Source: JAGRKR01 sp041397725
GTDB taxonomy: Bacteria; Pseudomonadota; Alphaproteobacteria; Rhizobiales; Hyphomicrobiaceae
Direction of reading: 5' to 3'
Assembly (NCBI GenBank): GCA_041397725.1
Contig: JAWKVZ010000003.1
Coordinates: forward strand, 186,001 to 250,000
DNA: 64,000 nucleotides
Shown here: one piece after another, positions 16,597 through 27,562 of the stretch
Layout of the letters: the number at the start of each line of letters is the position of its first letter
Position numbering within the stretch: position 1 is the first letter of the stretch
Made by a program: the position numbers and the translations under genes
The notes under the pieces: model-generated
Seen by the model: the letters and a program-made list of their open reading frames with translations, nothing else
Database searches by the model: none
What the model was told of the DNA's origin: nothing

Positions 16597-18036
16597 ATGG
16601 ATCAATCCTTCGACGTCATCGTCATCGGCGCCGGCCCTGGCGGGTATGTGACGGCGATCCGGGCGGCCCAGCTCGGCTTCAAGACCGCGATCATCGAGCG
16701 CGAGCATCTCGGCGGCATCTGCCTGAACTGGGGCTGCATCCCGACCAAGGCGCTGCTCCGCTCGGCCGAGGTCTATCATCTCATGACCCACGCCAAGGAC
16801 TATGGGCTGGCCGCCACGGGCGTGTCGGTCGATCCGGCGGCCGTCGTCGCACGCTCGCGCGGCGTTTCCAAGCGGCTCAACGACGGCGTCGGCTTTCTGC
16901 TGCGCAAGAACAAGGTGAGCGTCGTCTGGGGCGAGGCGCGCATCGTCAAGCCGGGCGAGGTCGTGGTCGCCGCCAGCCGCAAGGCGCCGGTGCAGCCCGC
17001 CCATCCCGTGCCCAAAGGCGTGCTCGGCACGGGCACCTACAAGGCCAAGCACATTATCGTCGCCACGGGTGCTCGCCCGCGCGTCGTGCCGGGTCTGGAG
17101 CCGGACGGCAAGCTGGTGTGGACCTACTTCGAGGCGATGGTGCCGAAGGAGTTGCCGAAGTCGCTTCTGGTCGTTGGCTCGGGCGCCATCGGCATCGAGT
17201 TCGCATCGTTCTATCGCACGCTCGGTGTCGAGGTGACGGTCGTCGAGCTACTGCCGCAGATCCTGCCGGTCGAGGACCACGAGATCGCCGAGCTGGCACG
17301 CAAGCGGTTCGAGAAGCAGGGGATCAGGATCATGACCGGCGCCAAGGTCGTCGGCCTCGAGCGCAAGACCGATAGTGTCGTGGCGACCATCGAGGGAAGC
17401 GACGGCAAGACGACGGCGGCGGAATTCGCCCGCGTCATTTCGGCGGTCGGCGTGGTCGGCAACGTCGAGGGCCTCGGGCTCGAGGAGCTCGGCGTCAGAC
17501 TCGAGCGCGGCACCGTCGTCACGGACGGCCTCGGGCGGACCAGCGTGGCGGGCATCTATGCCATCGGTGACGTCGCCGGGCCGCCCATGCTGGCGCACAA
17601 GGCGGAGCACGAGGGCGTCATCTGCATCGAGACCATCAAGGGCTTGCCGACGCACGCCATGGACAAGCTCAAGATCCCCGGCTGCACCTATTGCCATCCC
17701 CAGATCGCGAGCGTGGGCCTGACGGAGCGCCGCGCCAAGGAGGAGGGGCGGGAGATCCGGATCGGGCGCTTCCCGTTCATGGGCAACGGCAAGGCCATCG
17801 CCCTCGGCGAGCCCGATGGCCTGGTAAAGACGATCTTCGATGCAAAGACGGGGCAGCTACTGGGCGCACACATGATCGGCGCCGAGGTCACCGAGCTGAT
17901 CCAGGGCTATGTGGTCGCCATGCAACTCGAGACGACCGAGGAGGACCTGATGCACACGGTCTTCCCGCATCCGACGCTGTCGGAGATGATGCACGAGAGC
18001 GTGCTCGACGCCTACGGCAGGGTGATCCACGCCTGA
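16597..18036 (+). CDS. lpdA: dihydrolipoamide dehydrogenase (E3)
   Basis: 479 residues; FAD enzyme that reoxidises dihydrolipoamide with NAD+. The FAD-binding GAGPGGYVTAIRAAQLG and redox disulfide in GGICLNWGCIPTKALL are at the N-terminus, the NAD-binding GSGAIGIEFASFY in the middle, and the interface His-Glu pair in FPHPTLSEMMHE at the C-terminus. ATG 16597 matches the family N-terminus; an upstream GTG at 16573 has a Shine-Dalgarno sequence too close to be preferred. It serves the PDH complex encoded upstream, but an intrinsic terminator and 345 bp suggest its own promoter. Confidence 0.96.
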   Translation: MDQSFDVIVIGAGPGGYVTAIRAAQLGFKTAIIEREHLGGICLNWGCIPTKALLRSAEVYHLMTHAKDYGLAATGVSVDPAAVVARSRGVSKRLNDGVGFLLRKNKVSVVWGEARIVKPGEVVVAASRKAPVQPAHPVPKGVLGTGTYKAKHIIVATGARPRVVPGLEPDGKLVWTYFEAMVPKELPKSLLVVGSGAIGIEFASFYRTLGVEVTVVELLPQILPVEDHEIAELARKRFEKQGIRIMTGAKVVGLERKTDSVVATIEGSDGKTTAAEFARVISAVGVVGNVEGLGLEELGVRLERGTVVTDGLGRTSVAGIYAIGDVAGPPMLAHKAEHEGVICIETIKGLPTHAMDKLKIPGCTYCHPQIASVGLTERRAKEEGREIRIGRFPFMGNGKAIALGEPDGLVKTIFDAKTGQLLGAHMIGAEVTELIQGYVVAMQLETTEEDLMHTVFPHPTLSEMMHESVLDAYGRVIHA

Positions 18037-18132
18037 TGGGAGTCGCGACGCCCGCCCGGCAGCCGCCGCGGCGTGATCGCGCACTTTGAGCGGTCGATCG
18101 AGGAGCGGGCGAGCGGGCATCAGCCGCGGCGA

Positions 18133-18147
18133 GCGGGTCTTGCCCGC
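18133..18147 (-). other. GCGGG-N5-CCCGC hairpin between convergent genes
   Basis: GCGGG, TCTTG, CCCGC lies between the convergent ends of lpdA and the zeta-subunit gene. It may act as a shared weak terminator. The same arm sequence is used in the glpX leader repeat. Confidence 0.35.
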
Positions 18148-18164
18148 CGCGACTCGATGGCGAA

Positions 18165-18494
18165 CTACTTGCGTTCGCTTTCGATCTGCTCGACGGCCGA
18201 TGCCAGCATGGCCGACATGGCTTCGCGGATGTCGCTGTCGCTGATGCTCAGGCTCTTTGCGTCGAAGTCCTTGCGCAGCTTGCGGAAGACATCGTCGTCA
18301 CCCTTTTCTTCGAGATCTGCGCGCTGCACTGCTTTCACGTAGGCCGTGATCTCCTCCTCGCCGGAGATGCCGAGTTTTTCTGCGGCCCAGCGGCCGATCA
18401 ATCGGTTTCTGCGGGCTTCGGATTTGAATTTGAGCTCCTGATCGTGAGCGAATTTCTTCTCGAATGCTTTCTCACGCTCGTCGAAAGTCGTCAT
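18165..18494 (-). CDS. F1-ATPase inhibitor zeta subunit (DUF1476)
   Basis: 109 residues, highly charged, beginning MTTFDEREKAFEKKFAHDQE, the N-terminal inhibitory helix of alphaproteobacterial ATPase zeta subunits described in Paracoccus. The rest is the four-helix DUF1476 domain (RRNRLIGRWAAEKLG, VFRKLRKDFDAK). It blocks reverse ATP hydrolysis by the F1 motor. AGAGGTG precedes the ATG. The position just upstream of and divergent from purC is conserved in Hyphomicrobiales. Confidence 0.9.
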   Translation of the reverse strand: MTTFDEREKAFEKKFAHDQELKFKSEARRNRLIGRWAAEKLGISGEEEITAYVKAVQRADLEEKGDDDVFRKLRKDFDAKSLSISDSDIREAMSAMLASAVEQIESERK

Positions 18495-18888
18495 TTATCA
18501 CCTCTGTTGCCGAATGCCGCGTCAGCCGACGGGGTCCCCGATGATGTCTCGAGCGCTGGCTTCAGCGCTCCTGCGTACCGGCATGCACCGGCTCCCGCCG
18601 CTCGGTCCCCGGGGAAGGACGTCCGAGGCTCCGACAGCAGGCACGTCGCCAGCCTGACGGATAGCCGTGACGCCGCGACAAATCAATTGGGCATGACTGT
18701 GGGCGCCGGCAAGGCTGGCAGGTGCTGATGATTGTAACACAAGGCCGCTTCGGATAGTGTCGAGCCGATTGCTCGGCGGGTTTTTGTTGCGATGCCGCGA
18801 CAGCGGTGTTGCGCCTGCGAAGAGTCGTGCACGAGGGCGTGGGCGAGCCCGAAACGCCCCAAGCTTCTGGACACAAGAGGACTACGGT
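18495..18888. other. gene-free stretch between zeta-subunit gene and purC
   Basis: 394 bp between divergent genes. Must carry the promoters for both. A hairpin-plus-T5 element sits at 18764-18785 on the plus strand, about 100 bp before purC, so a short plus-strand transcript or leader attenuator may lie upstream of it. No supportable protein-coding frame was seen. Confidence 0.5.
18764..18785 (+). terminator. hairpin with T5 upstream of purC
   Basis: GCCGA, TTGC loop, TCGGC, then GGG and five thymines. The stem is only 5 bp, but the U-tract is clean. It could end a small RNA or act as a purC leader attenuator. Confidence 0.4.
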
Positions 18889-19677
18889 ATGAACAGGCGG
18901 CGTCGTGTATACGAGGGCAAGGCCAAGGTTCTCTACGAGGGACCGGAGCCGGGGACGCTTGTGCAGCATTTCAAGGACGACGCGACGGCCTTCAACAACA
19001 AGAAGCACGCGCTCATCGAGGGCAAGGGCGTCCTCAACAACCGCATCTCCGAGTACATCTTCACCCGGCTCGGCGAGATCGGCGTGCCCACCCACTTCAT
19101 CCGCTCCATGAACATGCGCGAGCAGTTGATCCGCGAGGTCGAGATCATCCCGATCGAGGTCGTGGTGCGCAACGTCGCTGCCGGCTCGCTCGCCTCCCGT
19201 CTCGGTCTCGACGAGGGCACACCGCTGCCGCGCTCGATCATCGAGTTCTACTACAAGGCCGACGCCCTCAACGATCCGCTCGTCTCGGAGGAGCACATCA
19301 CCGCGTTCGGCTGGGCGACGCCGCAAGAGATCGACGAGATGATGTCGCTCGCTCTGCGCATCAACGACTTCCTGATCGGTCTCTTCCTCGGCATCGGCAT
19401 CCGGCTGGTGGATTTCAAGGTCGAGTTCGGCCGCCTCTGGGACAACGAGCACATGCGCATCGTGCTCGCGGACGAGATCAGCCCTGACTGCTGTCGCTTG
19501 TGGGACATGGCGACCGACAACAAGCTGGACAAGGACCGCTTCCGCCGCGATCTGGGCGGCCTTATCGAGGCCTACCAGGAAGTGGCGCGCCGGCTCGGCG
19601 TGCTGACGGAAAGCCCGCGCCCGAAGGGATCGGGACCGGTGCTGGTTTCCTCGAACCCGACCGGCAAACCGAACTAG
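18889..19677 (+). CDS. purC: phosphoribosylaminoimidazole-succinocarboxamide synthase
   Basis: 262 residues; joins CAIR and aspartate with ATP in purine synthesis (SAICAR synthetase). The N-terminal YEGKAKVLYEGPEPG and the motifs FIRSMNMREQLI, EVVVRNVAAGSLASRLG and DFKVEFGRLWD are typical. ATG 18889 has AAGAGG eight bases upstream. It leads a purC-purS-purQ-purL cluster, the standard Hyphomicrobiales order, here with one extra gene between purQ and purL. Confidence 0.97.
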   Translation: MNRRRRVYEGKAKVLYEGPEPGTLVQHFKDDATAFNNKKHALIEGKGVLNNRISEYIFTRLGEIGVPTHFIRSMNMREQLIREVEIIPIEVVVRNVAAGSLASRLGLDEGTPLPRSIIEFYYKADALNDPLVSEEHITAFGWATPQEIDEMMSLALRINDFLIGLFLGIGIRLVDFKVEFGRLWDNEHMRIVLADEISPDCCRLWDMATDNKLDKDRFRRDLGGLIEAYQEVARRLGVLTESPRPKGSGPVLVSSNPTGKPN

Positions 19678-19748
19678 CGCGAGACGTGCGCGGCGCGCCT
19701 CGCGGGGCTGCGCCGCGTGTCCCGGCATCAGCGAGCATCAGGCGGAAG

Positions 19749-19994
19749 ATGAAGGCACGCATCAAGATCACACTGAAGACCGGCGTACTCGATCCCCAGG
19801 GCAAGGCCATCCAGAACGCTCTCGGCGCGCTGGGCTTCACCGGGGTGGAGGAGGTGCGCCAGGGCAAGTACATCGAGATCGAGCTCCAGGAGAAGGACCC
19901 TGCGAGTGCCCGCTCGGCGGTGGAGCGCATGTGTCGCGAGCTGCTTGCCAACATGGTTATCGAGAACTACAGCTACGAGCTCGAGCCAGCATGA
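19749..19994 (+). CDS. purS: FGAM synthase subunit PurS
   Basis: 81 residues, the small subunit that bridges PurQ and PurL in the three-part formylglycinamidine ribonucleotide synthase. The N-terminus MKARIKITLKTGVLDPQGKA and VRQGKYIEIEL match the family. Its TGA overlaps the purQ ATG in an ATGA, so translation of the two is probably coupled. Gap to purC is 71 bp. Confidence 0.95.
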   Translation: MKARIKITLKTGVLDPQGKAIQNALGALGFTGVEEVRQGKYIEIELQEKDPASARSAVERMCRELLANMVIENYSYELEPA

Positions 19995-20683
19995 GAGCGG
20001 CCGTCATCGTATTTCCAGGCTCCAACTGCGACCGCGACGTCAAGGTGGCGCTGGAGGCGGTGTCGGGCCGGCCGGCCGCCATGGTCTGGCACGGCGATTC
20101 CGTCGTGCCTCCCAGTGATCTGATCGTGCTGCCGGGCGGCTTTTCCTATGGCGACTATCTGCGCTGCGGGGCCATGGCCGCGCATTCGCCCATCATGCGC
20201 GACGTGGTGGCGAAGGCGCGCGGCGGCGTGCCGGTGCTCGGCATCTGCAACGGCTTCCAGGTGTTGTGCGAGTCGGGCCTGCTGCCCGGCGTGCTGATGC
20301 GCAATGCCTCGCTCAGGTTTGTCTGCCGGGACGTCTGGCTGCGGGTCGAGTGGACCGATACACCCTTCACACGGCTTTATGCCAGGAACGAGATCGTCAG
20401 GGTCCCCGTGGCGCACGGCGACGGCAACTATTTCGCCAGCGCCGAAGTGCTGGCGGCGCTCGAGCACGAGGGGCGCGTGGTCTTCCGCTATGTCGACCGG
20501 TCCGGGGCGCCGACGCCCGAGGCCAATCCCAATGGCTCGCAGAAAAACATCGCCGGCATCTGCGACACCTCGCGCCGCATCGTTGGCCTGATGCCGCACC
20601 CCGAGCGCCTGTTCGAACCGGCTCTCGGCGGCACGGACGGTCGCCGGTTTTTCGAGAGCGTCGTCGGGGCGCTGGCGGTCTGA
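19991..20683 (+). CDS. purQ: FGAM synthase glutaminase subunit PurQ
   Basis: 230 residues; class I glutamine amidotransferase giving ammonia to PurL. The nucleophile cysteine is in VLGICNGFQVLCESG, with the His/Glu pair in GLMPHPERLFEP. The N-terminal FPGSNCDRDV is diagnostic for PurQ. Starts inside the purS stop. Confidence 0.97.
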   Translation: MRAAVIVFPGSNCDRDVKVALEAVSGRPAAMVWHGDSVVPPSDLIVLPGGFSYGDYLRCGAMAAHSPIMRDVVAKARGGVPVLGICNGFQVLCESGLLPGVLMRNASLRFVCRDVWLRVEWTDTPFTRLYARNEIVRVPVAHGDGNYFASAEVLAALEHEGRVVFRYVDRSGAPTPEANPNGSQKNIAGICDTSRRIVGLMPHPERLFEPALGGTDGRRFFESVVGALAV

Positions 20684-20705
20684 GCGCCAAAGCGGGAGCC
20701 GGACC

Positions 20706-21347
20706 ATGACCTTCCTGCCGGACTGGCCCACCCTGGCGGTCTACTCGCTCGCCTGTTTCGTGCTGTTCGTGACGCCGGGGCCGGACATGAGCCTGTTCCT
20801 GGCCAAGACGATCGCCGGCGGGCGGCGCGCGGGCATCGCCGCCATGACCGGTGCGAGCCTTGGAAATGTCGTGCACTCGCTGCTCGCCGCCTTCGGCCTG
20901 TCGGCGCTGATCGCCACCTCGCCGACTGCGTTCCTGGCGCTGAAGGTCGCCGGGGCGCTCTACCTGCTCTGGCTCGCCGTCGACGCTATCCGCTCGGGAT
21001 CGGCGCTCAATCTCGGCAAGCGCGAGCAGAGGCCCCCCCGTGTATGGCCGACACTGCTGCTCGGGCTCGGCGTCAACCTCACGAACCCGAAGGTCGTGCT
21101 GTTCTTCGTAACCTTCCTGCCGCAATTCGTCTCCGCGCACGATCCGGCGGCGGCCGGCAAGCTGCTGTTCCTCGGGCTTTATTTCGTGGGCTTCTCGTTC
21201 CCGCTGGCGGTTGTGATGATCCTCGCGGCGGACGGAGTGATCGCCGGATTGCGCGCCCGCCCGCGCCTGATGCGGGCGGTCGATTGGCTGTTCGCCGGGG
21301 TATTCGGCGCTTTTGCCGTGAAGATCCTGGCGACACAGGGGCGCTGA
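20706..21347 (+). CDS. LysE/RhtB-family amino-acid exporter
   Basis: 213 residues with about six membrane helices. The N-terminal FVTPGPDMSLFLAKTIAGG and GASLGNVVHSLLAAFG are the LysE-family signature, and NLTNPKVVLFFVTFLPQF is a conserved middle motif. It likely exports an amino acid or related metabolite across the inner membrane; the substrate cannot be read from sequence. It lies between purQ (22 bp) and purL (84 bp) on the same strand, an insertion in the usual purQ-purL pair. Confidence 0.88.
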   Translation: MTFLPDWPTLAVYSLACFVLFVTPGPDMSLFLAKTIAGGRRAGIAAMTGASLGNVVHSLLAAFGLSALIATSPTAFLALKVAGALYLLWLAVDAIRSGSALNLGKREQRPPRVWPTLLLGLGVNLTNPKVVLFFVTFLPQFVSAHDPAAAGKLLFLGLYFVGFSFPLAVVMILAADGVIAGLRARPRLMRAVDWLFAGVFGAFAVKILATQGR

Positions 21348-21431
21348 GCGGCGAGGCCGCACGACAAGCGAACGGCCGGCCGCTATAAGTCGGCCGAGAG
21401 CACGGGATAGAGGCTGCAGGATCGAGATCGC

Positions 21432-23657
<2,226 letters not shown>

Positions 23658-23671
23658 GACGCCGCGATCGT

Positions 23672-23692
23672 CCTGCCTCCAGTGGCGGCAGG
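23672..23692. terminator. hairpin between convergent purL and enolase-superfamily gene
   Basis: CCTGCC and GGCAGG form a 6-bp stem around TCCAGTGGC, filling the gap between the two stop codons. It lacks a U-tract on either strand, so it is at best a weak bidirectional terminator. Confidence 0.4.
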
Positions 23693-24802
23693 CTACTCCG
23701 CGAGGCGCGTCTGCTCCGCGACCTCGGCGTCGAGGGCGAGGCCGAGACCGGGCGCCTGCGGCGCCAGCAGGAACACGCCGTCCTCCGTCGTCGTCTCGCG
23801 CAGCGGTGGGCCGATCAGCAGCCGTGTCTGGAACCGCTGCAGCGGATTGTCGGGCATGAAGTACTCGAGCCACTTCACGTTGGGCAGGCCGGCTGCCAGA
23901 TGGAGGTGCACCCACTGCAGGTTCCACGGCGAGATCGGCACGCTGTTGGCGGTGGCGAGCGCATGGATGCGCAGCCAGTCGGTGATGCCGCCAGTGAGCG
24001 CGGCGTTCGGCTGCACGATGTCGACGGCGTCTTCGCCGATCAGGCGCTCGAACTCCATCAAGCCGACGTGCTGCTCGCCGCCGACGATGAGCGTGTCGCC
24101 CGACTGCTCGCGGATGCGGATGTAGCCGGCGATATCGGCGGGCGGTACGGGCTCCTCCAGCCAGTAGACGTCGAAGTCCTCCCAGGCGTGGAGCTGGGCG
24201 ATGGCGGTGTCGACATCCCAGGTGCCGTTGACGTCGACCATGATCTTGATGTCGTCGCCGACCGCCTCGCGTACGCGGCGGACCCGCTCGGTCGCCTCGG
24301 CGGGCGTAACGAACGTGCGCGTGCCTCTGAGCTTGAGAGCCTTATGGCCCTTCTTGACGTACTCGCGGGCGCGCTCGGCGAGCTTCTTCGCGGGCAGGTG
24401 GTGTGCGCAGTTGGCATAGGTCGGCACCATCTCGCGGCGGCTGCCGAAGAGGCTCGCGACCGGCATGTCCGCGAGCTTCCCCTTGATATCCCAGGCGGCG
24501 AAGTCGATGGCTGCAATGCACGGGCGCATCAGGCCGTCGCCGCCGCGGCGCGGGATCGCCTCGGCGTACATGCGGTTCCACAGATCCGTGGTGAGGCGGG
24601 GGTCCTGGCTGATCACGGTTGGCTTCAGCAGTGTGCGCAGCAGGGCCGCCATGATGTCGCCGATGGCGGCGTTGGCCGCGGTGGCGAAGCCGGTGCCGGT
24701 CAGGCCGGCGTCGGTCTTCAGCTCGACCACGAGGATCTCGGGGCTCTGACGCGAAACGGCATCCTCGCGGTAGCGGGTGACGGTGACGTCCTTGATCTTC
24801 AT
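23693..24802 (-). CDS. mandelate racemase/muconate lactonizing enzyme family protein
   Basis: 369 residues of the enolase superfamily: an N-terminal capping domain and a C-terminal barrel. The barrel shows a KxK base motif (HKALKLRGTRTF), metal ligands in IMVDVNGTWD, WLEEPVPP and GGEQHVG, and a C-terminal LHLAAGLPNVKWLEYF. Members abstract a proton alpha to a carboxylate, usually in sugar-acid dehydration or racemisation. The substrate is unknown and no transporter is adjacent. Convergent to purL, separate from the purine genes. Confidence 0.85.
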   Translation of the reverse strand: MKIKDVTVTRYREDAVSRQSPEILVVELKTDAGLTGTGFATAANAAIGDIMAALLRTLLKPTVISQDPRLTTDLWNRMYAEAIPRRGGDGLMRPCIAAIDFAAWDIKGKLADMPVASLFGSRREMVPTYANCAHHLPAKKLAERAREYVKKGHKALKLRGTRTFVTPAEATERVRRVREAVGDDIKIMVDVNGTWDVDTAIAQLHAWEDFDVYWLEEPVPPADIAGYIRIREQSGDTLIVGGEQHVGLMEFERLIGEDAVDIVQPNAALTGGITDWLRIHALATANSVPISPWNLQWVHLHLAAGLPNVKWLEYFMPDNPLQRFQTRLLIGPPLRETTTEDGVFLLAPQAPGLGLALDAEVAEQTRLAE

Positions 24803-24975
24803 CGGGCGCTATCCTCGGTCTCTTGGCGGCTGACGACACGAGGATAGCGTCAACGCGCCGGCGTGAGACACAAATATGGAGGGGCCGCGCCGGCGACGCG
24901 CTCTCCGCTCGTGCTATGCGCGCGCAGGCGGCCCCGCTAAGGTGGACTATCGCCTCGTTTGCAGGAGTGCCGGAG

Positions 24976-25512
24976 ATGAGCGAGCGTTACCGGGTCGAGG
25001 CCATGCGACGCACCGACTGGGCGGCTGTGCGCGCCATTTATGCCGAGGGATTGGCGACGGGCCTGGCGGCGTTCATGGCGGCCCCGCCGAGGTGGGCAAG
25101 CTGGAACGGCAAATACCTTGCCAATGCGCGCTTCGTGGCGCGCGACGCGCGCGCGGTGATTGGTTGGGCCGCCTTGACACTGGCGGCCGATACGTGAGGG
25201 GCGGCCGGGGTCGCTGAGGTCAGCGTCTACGTCACTGCTGCTGCGAGGGGGCGAGGGGTCGGTGCGGCCCTGCTCGAGGAGCTCGTCGCGTCCTCGGAGG
25301 CCGAGGGCTTCTGGACCTTGCAGGCGCAGGTGTTTGCCGCGAACCGGGCCAGCCGCGCGCTCCTCGTCCGCTGCGGGTTTCGACAGGTCGGGGTCCGCGA
25401 GCGGCTCGGAGAAATCGGCGGTGTCTGGCACGACGTGGTGCTGCTCGAGCGGCGGAGCACGCGCACAGGTGGACCCGGACTGCCGGCGCGGACGTGCGGC
25501 GGAGCGGCGTGA
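24976..25512 (+). pseudogene. GNAT acetyltransferase (Pat/Bar-like) with in-frame stop
   Basis: One reading frame encodes a phosphinothricin-acetyltransferase-like GNAT, but a TGA at 25195-25197 (codon 74) cuts it. Before the stop: MSERYRVEAMRRTDWAAV and ARFVARDARAVIGWAAL. After it, in the same frame: GVAEVSVYVTAAARGRGVGA, the acetyl-CoA-binding segment, and CGFRQVGVRERLGEIGG to DVVLLER. An Arg codon CGA changed to TGA would explain it. The 5' half lacks the cofactor site, so neither half should be active. A sequencing error cannot be excluded. Confidence 0.85.
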
Positions 25513-25551
25513 GCGGGTGCCGTCGCCAGCGCATCTGACCCCTGAAACATC

Positions 25552-25588
25552 AGACGGGCGCCCCGTCGCCGGGCCGCCCGTCTTTATG
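25552..25588 (+). terminator. terminator after the GNAT pseudogene
   Basis: AGACGGGCG and CGCCCGTCT form a 9-bp stem with a GC-rich loop, followed by TTTAT on the plus strand. It lies between the convergent GNAT and glnA genes; on the minus strand it lacks a U-tract but could still slow transcription past glnA. Confidence 0.65.
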
Positions 25589-25610
25589 CCGTCTCGATCG
25601 TCTGACGCGA

Positions 25611-27020
25611 TCAGACCGAGTAGTACATGTCGAACTCGACCGGGTGCGGCGTCATCTCGAAGCGCTCGACCTCGGCCATCTTGAGCTCGATGTAGGCGTC
25701 GATCGTGTCGTCGGAGAACACGCCGCCCTTCTTGAGGAAGTCGCGGTCCTTGTCGAGGTGCTCGAGGGCCTCGCGCAGAGACGCCGACACCGTCGGGATC
25801 TCCGCGAGTTCGGCCGGCGGCAGGTCATAGAGGTTCTTGTCCATGGCCGGGCCGGGGTCCATCTTGCTCTGGATGCCGTCGAGGCCGGCCATGAGCATCG
25901 CCGCGAAACCGAGGTAGGGATTGGCGGCAGGATCGGGGAAGCGAACCTCGACGCGCTTGGCCTTCGGGCTCGTCACGTGCGGGATGCGGCAGGAGGCCGA
26001 GCGGTTGCGCGCGGAGTAGGCGAGCAGCACGGGCGCCTCGTAGCCCGGCACCAGACGCTTGTAGGAGTTGGTGGTCGGGTTCGTGAAGGCGTTGATGGCC
26101 TTGGCGTGCTTCAGAATGCCGGCGATGTAGGAGAGGCAGGTATCCGACAGGTCGGCGTACTTGTTGCCGGCGAAGACGGGCGAGTCACCCTTCCAGATCG
26201 ACTGGTGGCAGTGCATGCCCGAGCCGTTGTCGCCGAAGACCGGCTTCGGCATGAAGCAGGCGGACTTGCCATAGGCCTGGGCGACGTTGTGGATCACGTA
26301 CTTGTAGATCTGCAACTGGTCGGCCATCGTCACCATGTGACCGAACTTGATGCCGAGCTCGTGCTGGGCGGAAGCCACCTCGTGGTGGTGCTTCTCGACC
26401 GTCACGCCCATCTCCGACATGACCGAGAGCATTTCGGAGCGGATGTCCTGGCAGCTGTCGACCGGCGGGACCGGGAAGTAGCCGCCCTTCATGCGCGGAC
26501 GGTGGCCGAGGTTGCCCATCTCGTACTGCGTGCCGGAGTTGGACGGCAGCTCCGTCGAGTCGAGCCGGAAACCGGTATTGTAGGGGTCGGTATTGAAGCG
26601 GACGTCGTCGAAGATGAAGAACTCGGCCTCGGGACCGAAGAACACCTTGTCGCCGATGCCAGTCTGCTGGAGGTAGGTCTCGGCCTTCTTGGCGATGCCG
26701 CGCGGATCGCGCTCGTAGAGCTCACCCGTGGAGGGCTCCAGGACGTCGCAGAACACCGCCATGGTGGTCTGGGCGAAGAACGGGTCCATGTGCACGGAGG
26801 CGAGATCCGGCATCAGGATCATGTCCGACGCCTCGATGCCCTTCCAGCCGGCGATGGACGAGCCGTCGAAGGCGTAGCCCTCGGCCAGCAGCGCCTCGTC
26901 GATGCACCGCGCATCGGCCGTGACGTGCTGCATCTTGCCCTTGGTGTCGGTGAAACGGAAATCGACGAACTTGACGTCGTTGTCCTTGATCTTCTTCAGC
27001 ACTTCGTTGGCGTCAGCCAT
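25611..27020 (-). CDS. glnA: type I glutamine synthetase
   Basis: 469 residues; forms glutamine from glutamate, ammonia and ATP, as a dodecamer. Motifs: FDGSSIAGWKGI, FFGPEAEFFIFDD, NGSGMHCHQSIWK and NRSASCRIP. The adenylylation tyrosine is in NLYDLPPAEL near residue 397, so activity should be regulated by GlnE under P-II control. AGGGGA precedes the ATG. Downstream of glnB by 144 bp containing two hairpins. Confidence 0.98.
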   Translation of the reverse strand: MADANEVLKKIKDNDVKFVDFRFTDTKGKMQHVTADARCIDEALLAEGYAFDGSSIAGWKGIEASDMILMPDLASVHMDPFFAQTTMAVFCDVLEPSTGELYERDPRGIAKKAETYLQQTGIGDKVFFGPEAEFFIFDDVRFNTDPYNTGFRLDSTELPSNSGTQYEMGNLGHRPRMKGGYFPVPPVDSCQDIRSEMLSVMSEMGVTVEKHHHEVASAQHELGIKFGHMVTMADQLQIYKYVIHNVAQAYGKSACFMPKPVFGDNGSGMHCHQSIWKGDSPVFAGNKYADLSDTCLSYIAGILKHAKAINAFTNPTTNSYKRLVPGYEAPVLLAYSARNRSASCRIPHVTSPKAKRVEVRFPDPAANPYLGFAAMLMAGLDGIQSKMDPGPAMDKNLYDLPPAELAEIPTVSASLREALEHLDKDRDFLKKGGVFSDDTIDAYIELKMAEVERFEMTPHPVEFDMYYSV

Positions 27021-27123
27021 GACAGTCCCCTGTTGCGTCGTGTCTTTCGTTTGGGTGGGTCCGGCCGAGCGATCTCAAGAGCGAGAGTGCGCGCCTGCCG
27101 GTATGCGAGGTGCCGGGCGAGAA

Positions 27124-27168
27124 GCCGAGGTCTGTCTCGGCTGATCCGGACCCGGCCGGGAGGATCAG
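27124..27168 (-). promoter_or_regulatory. two consecutive hairpins between glnB and glnA
   Basis: On the minus strand glnB ends inside a stem CTGATCC/GGATCAG (27141-27147 with 27162-27168) enclosing CCCGG/CCGGG. A second hairpin follows at once: GCCGAG/CTCGGC (27124-27129 with 27136-27141) around a 6-base loop. They could act as a partial terminator or as an RNA-processing site that sets different glnB and glnA mRNA levels. Confidence 0.5.
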
Positions 27169-27503
27169 ATCGCCTCTGTGCCGGTCTCTCCCGTACGGAT
27201 GCGGATGGCCTCCTGGATGGCGGAGATGAATATCTTGCCGTCTCCGATCCTGCCGGTTCGCGCCGACTTCTGGATGGCCTCGACCGCCTTATCCAACATC
27301 TCGTCCGCGAGGACGACTTCGATTTTCACCTTGGGCAGGAAATCCACGACGTATTCGGCGCCGCGGTAGAGTTCGGTGTGCCCCTTCTGCCGACCAAAGC
27401 CCTTCGCCTCGATCACGGTGATGCCCTGGAGACCGATCTCCTGGAGGGCCTCCTTCACCTCGTCGAGTTTGAACGGCTTGATGATCGCTTCGATCTTTTT
27501 CAT
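27165..27503 (-). CDS. glnB: nitrogen regulatory protein P-II
   Basis: 112 residues, the usual P-II length, trimeric sensor of 2-oxoglutarate and ATP/ADP. MKKIEAIIKPFKLDEVKEAL is the canonical start; the T-loop has YRGAEYVVDF with the uridylylation tyrosine at position 51; the C-terminal TGRIGDGKIFI forms the ATP-binding B-loop. Linkage to glnA and a sigma-54 promoter supports GlnB rather than GlnK (no amtB nearby). GGAGGA lies about ten bases before the ATG. Confidence 0.97.
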   Translation of the reverse strand: MKKIEAIIKPFKLDEVKEALQEIGLQGITVIEAKGFGRQKGHTELYRGAEYVVDFLPKVKIEVVLADEMLDKAVEAIQKSARTGRIGDGKIFISAIQEAIRIRTGETGTEAI

Positions 27504-27562
27504 GTCGTCACTGTCCTCCAGGCTGACCGCGAGGATTTCCGGCGGTCGGACCGCCCCTTATT

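Noticed and set aside
24976..25512. Selenocysteine at the in-frame TGA of the GNAT gene
   Set aside because: The position is not a catalytic cysteine in the family, and no SECIS-like hairpin was recognised just downstream; a nonsense change is simpler.
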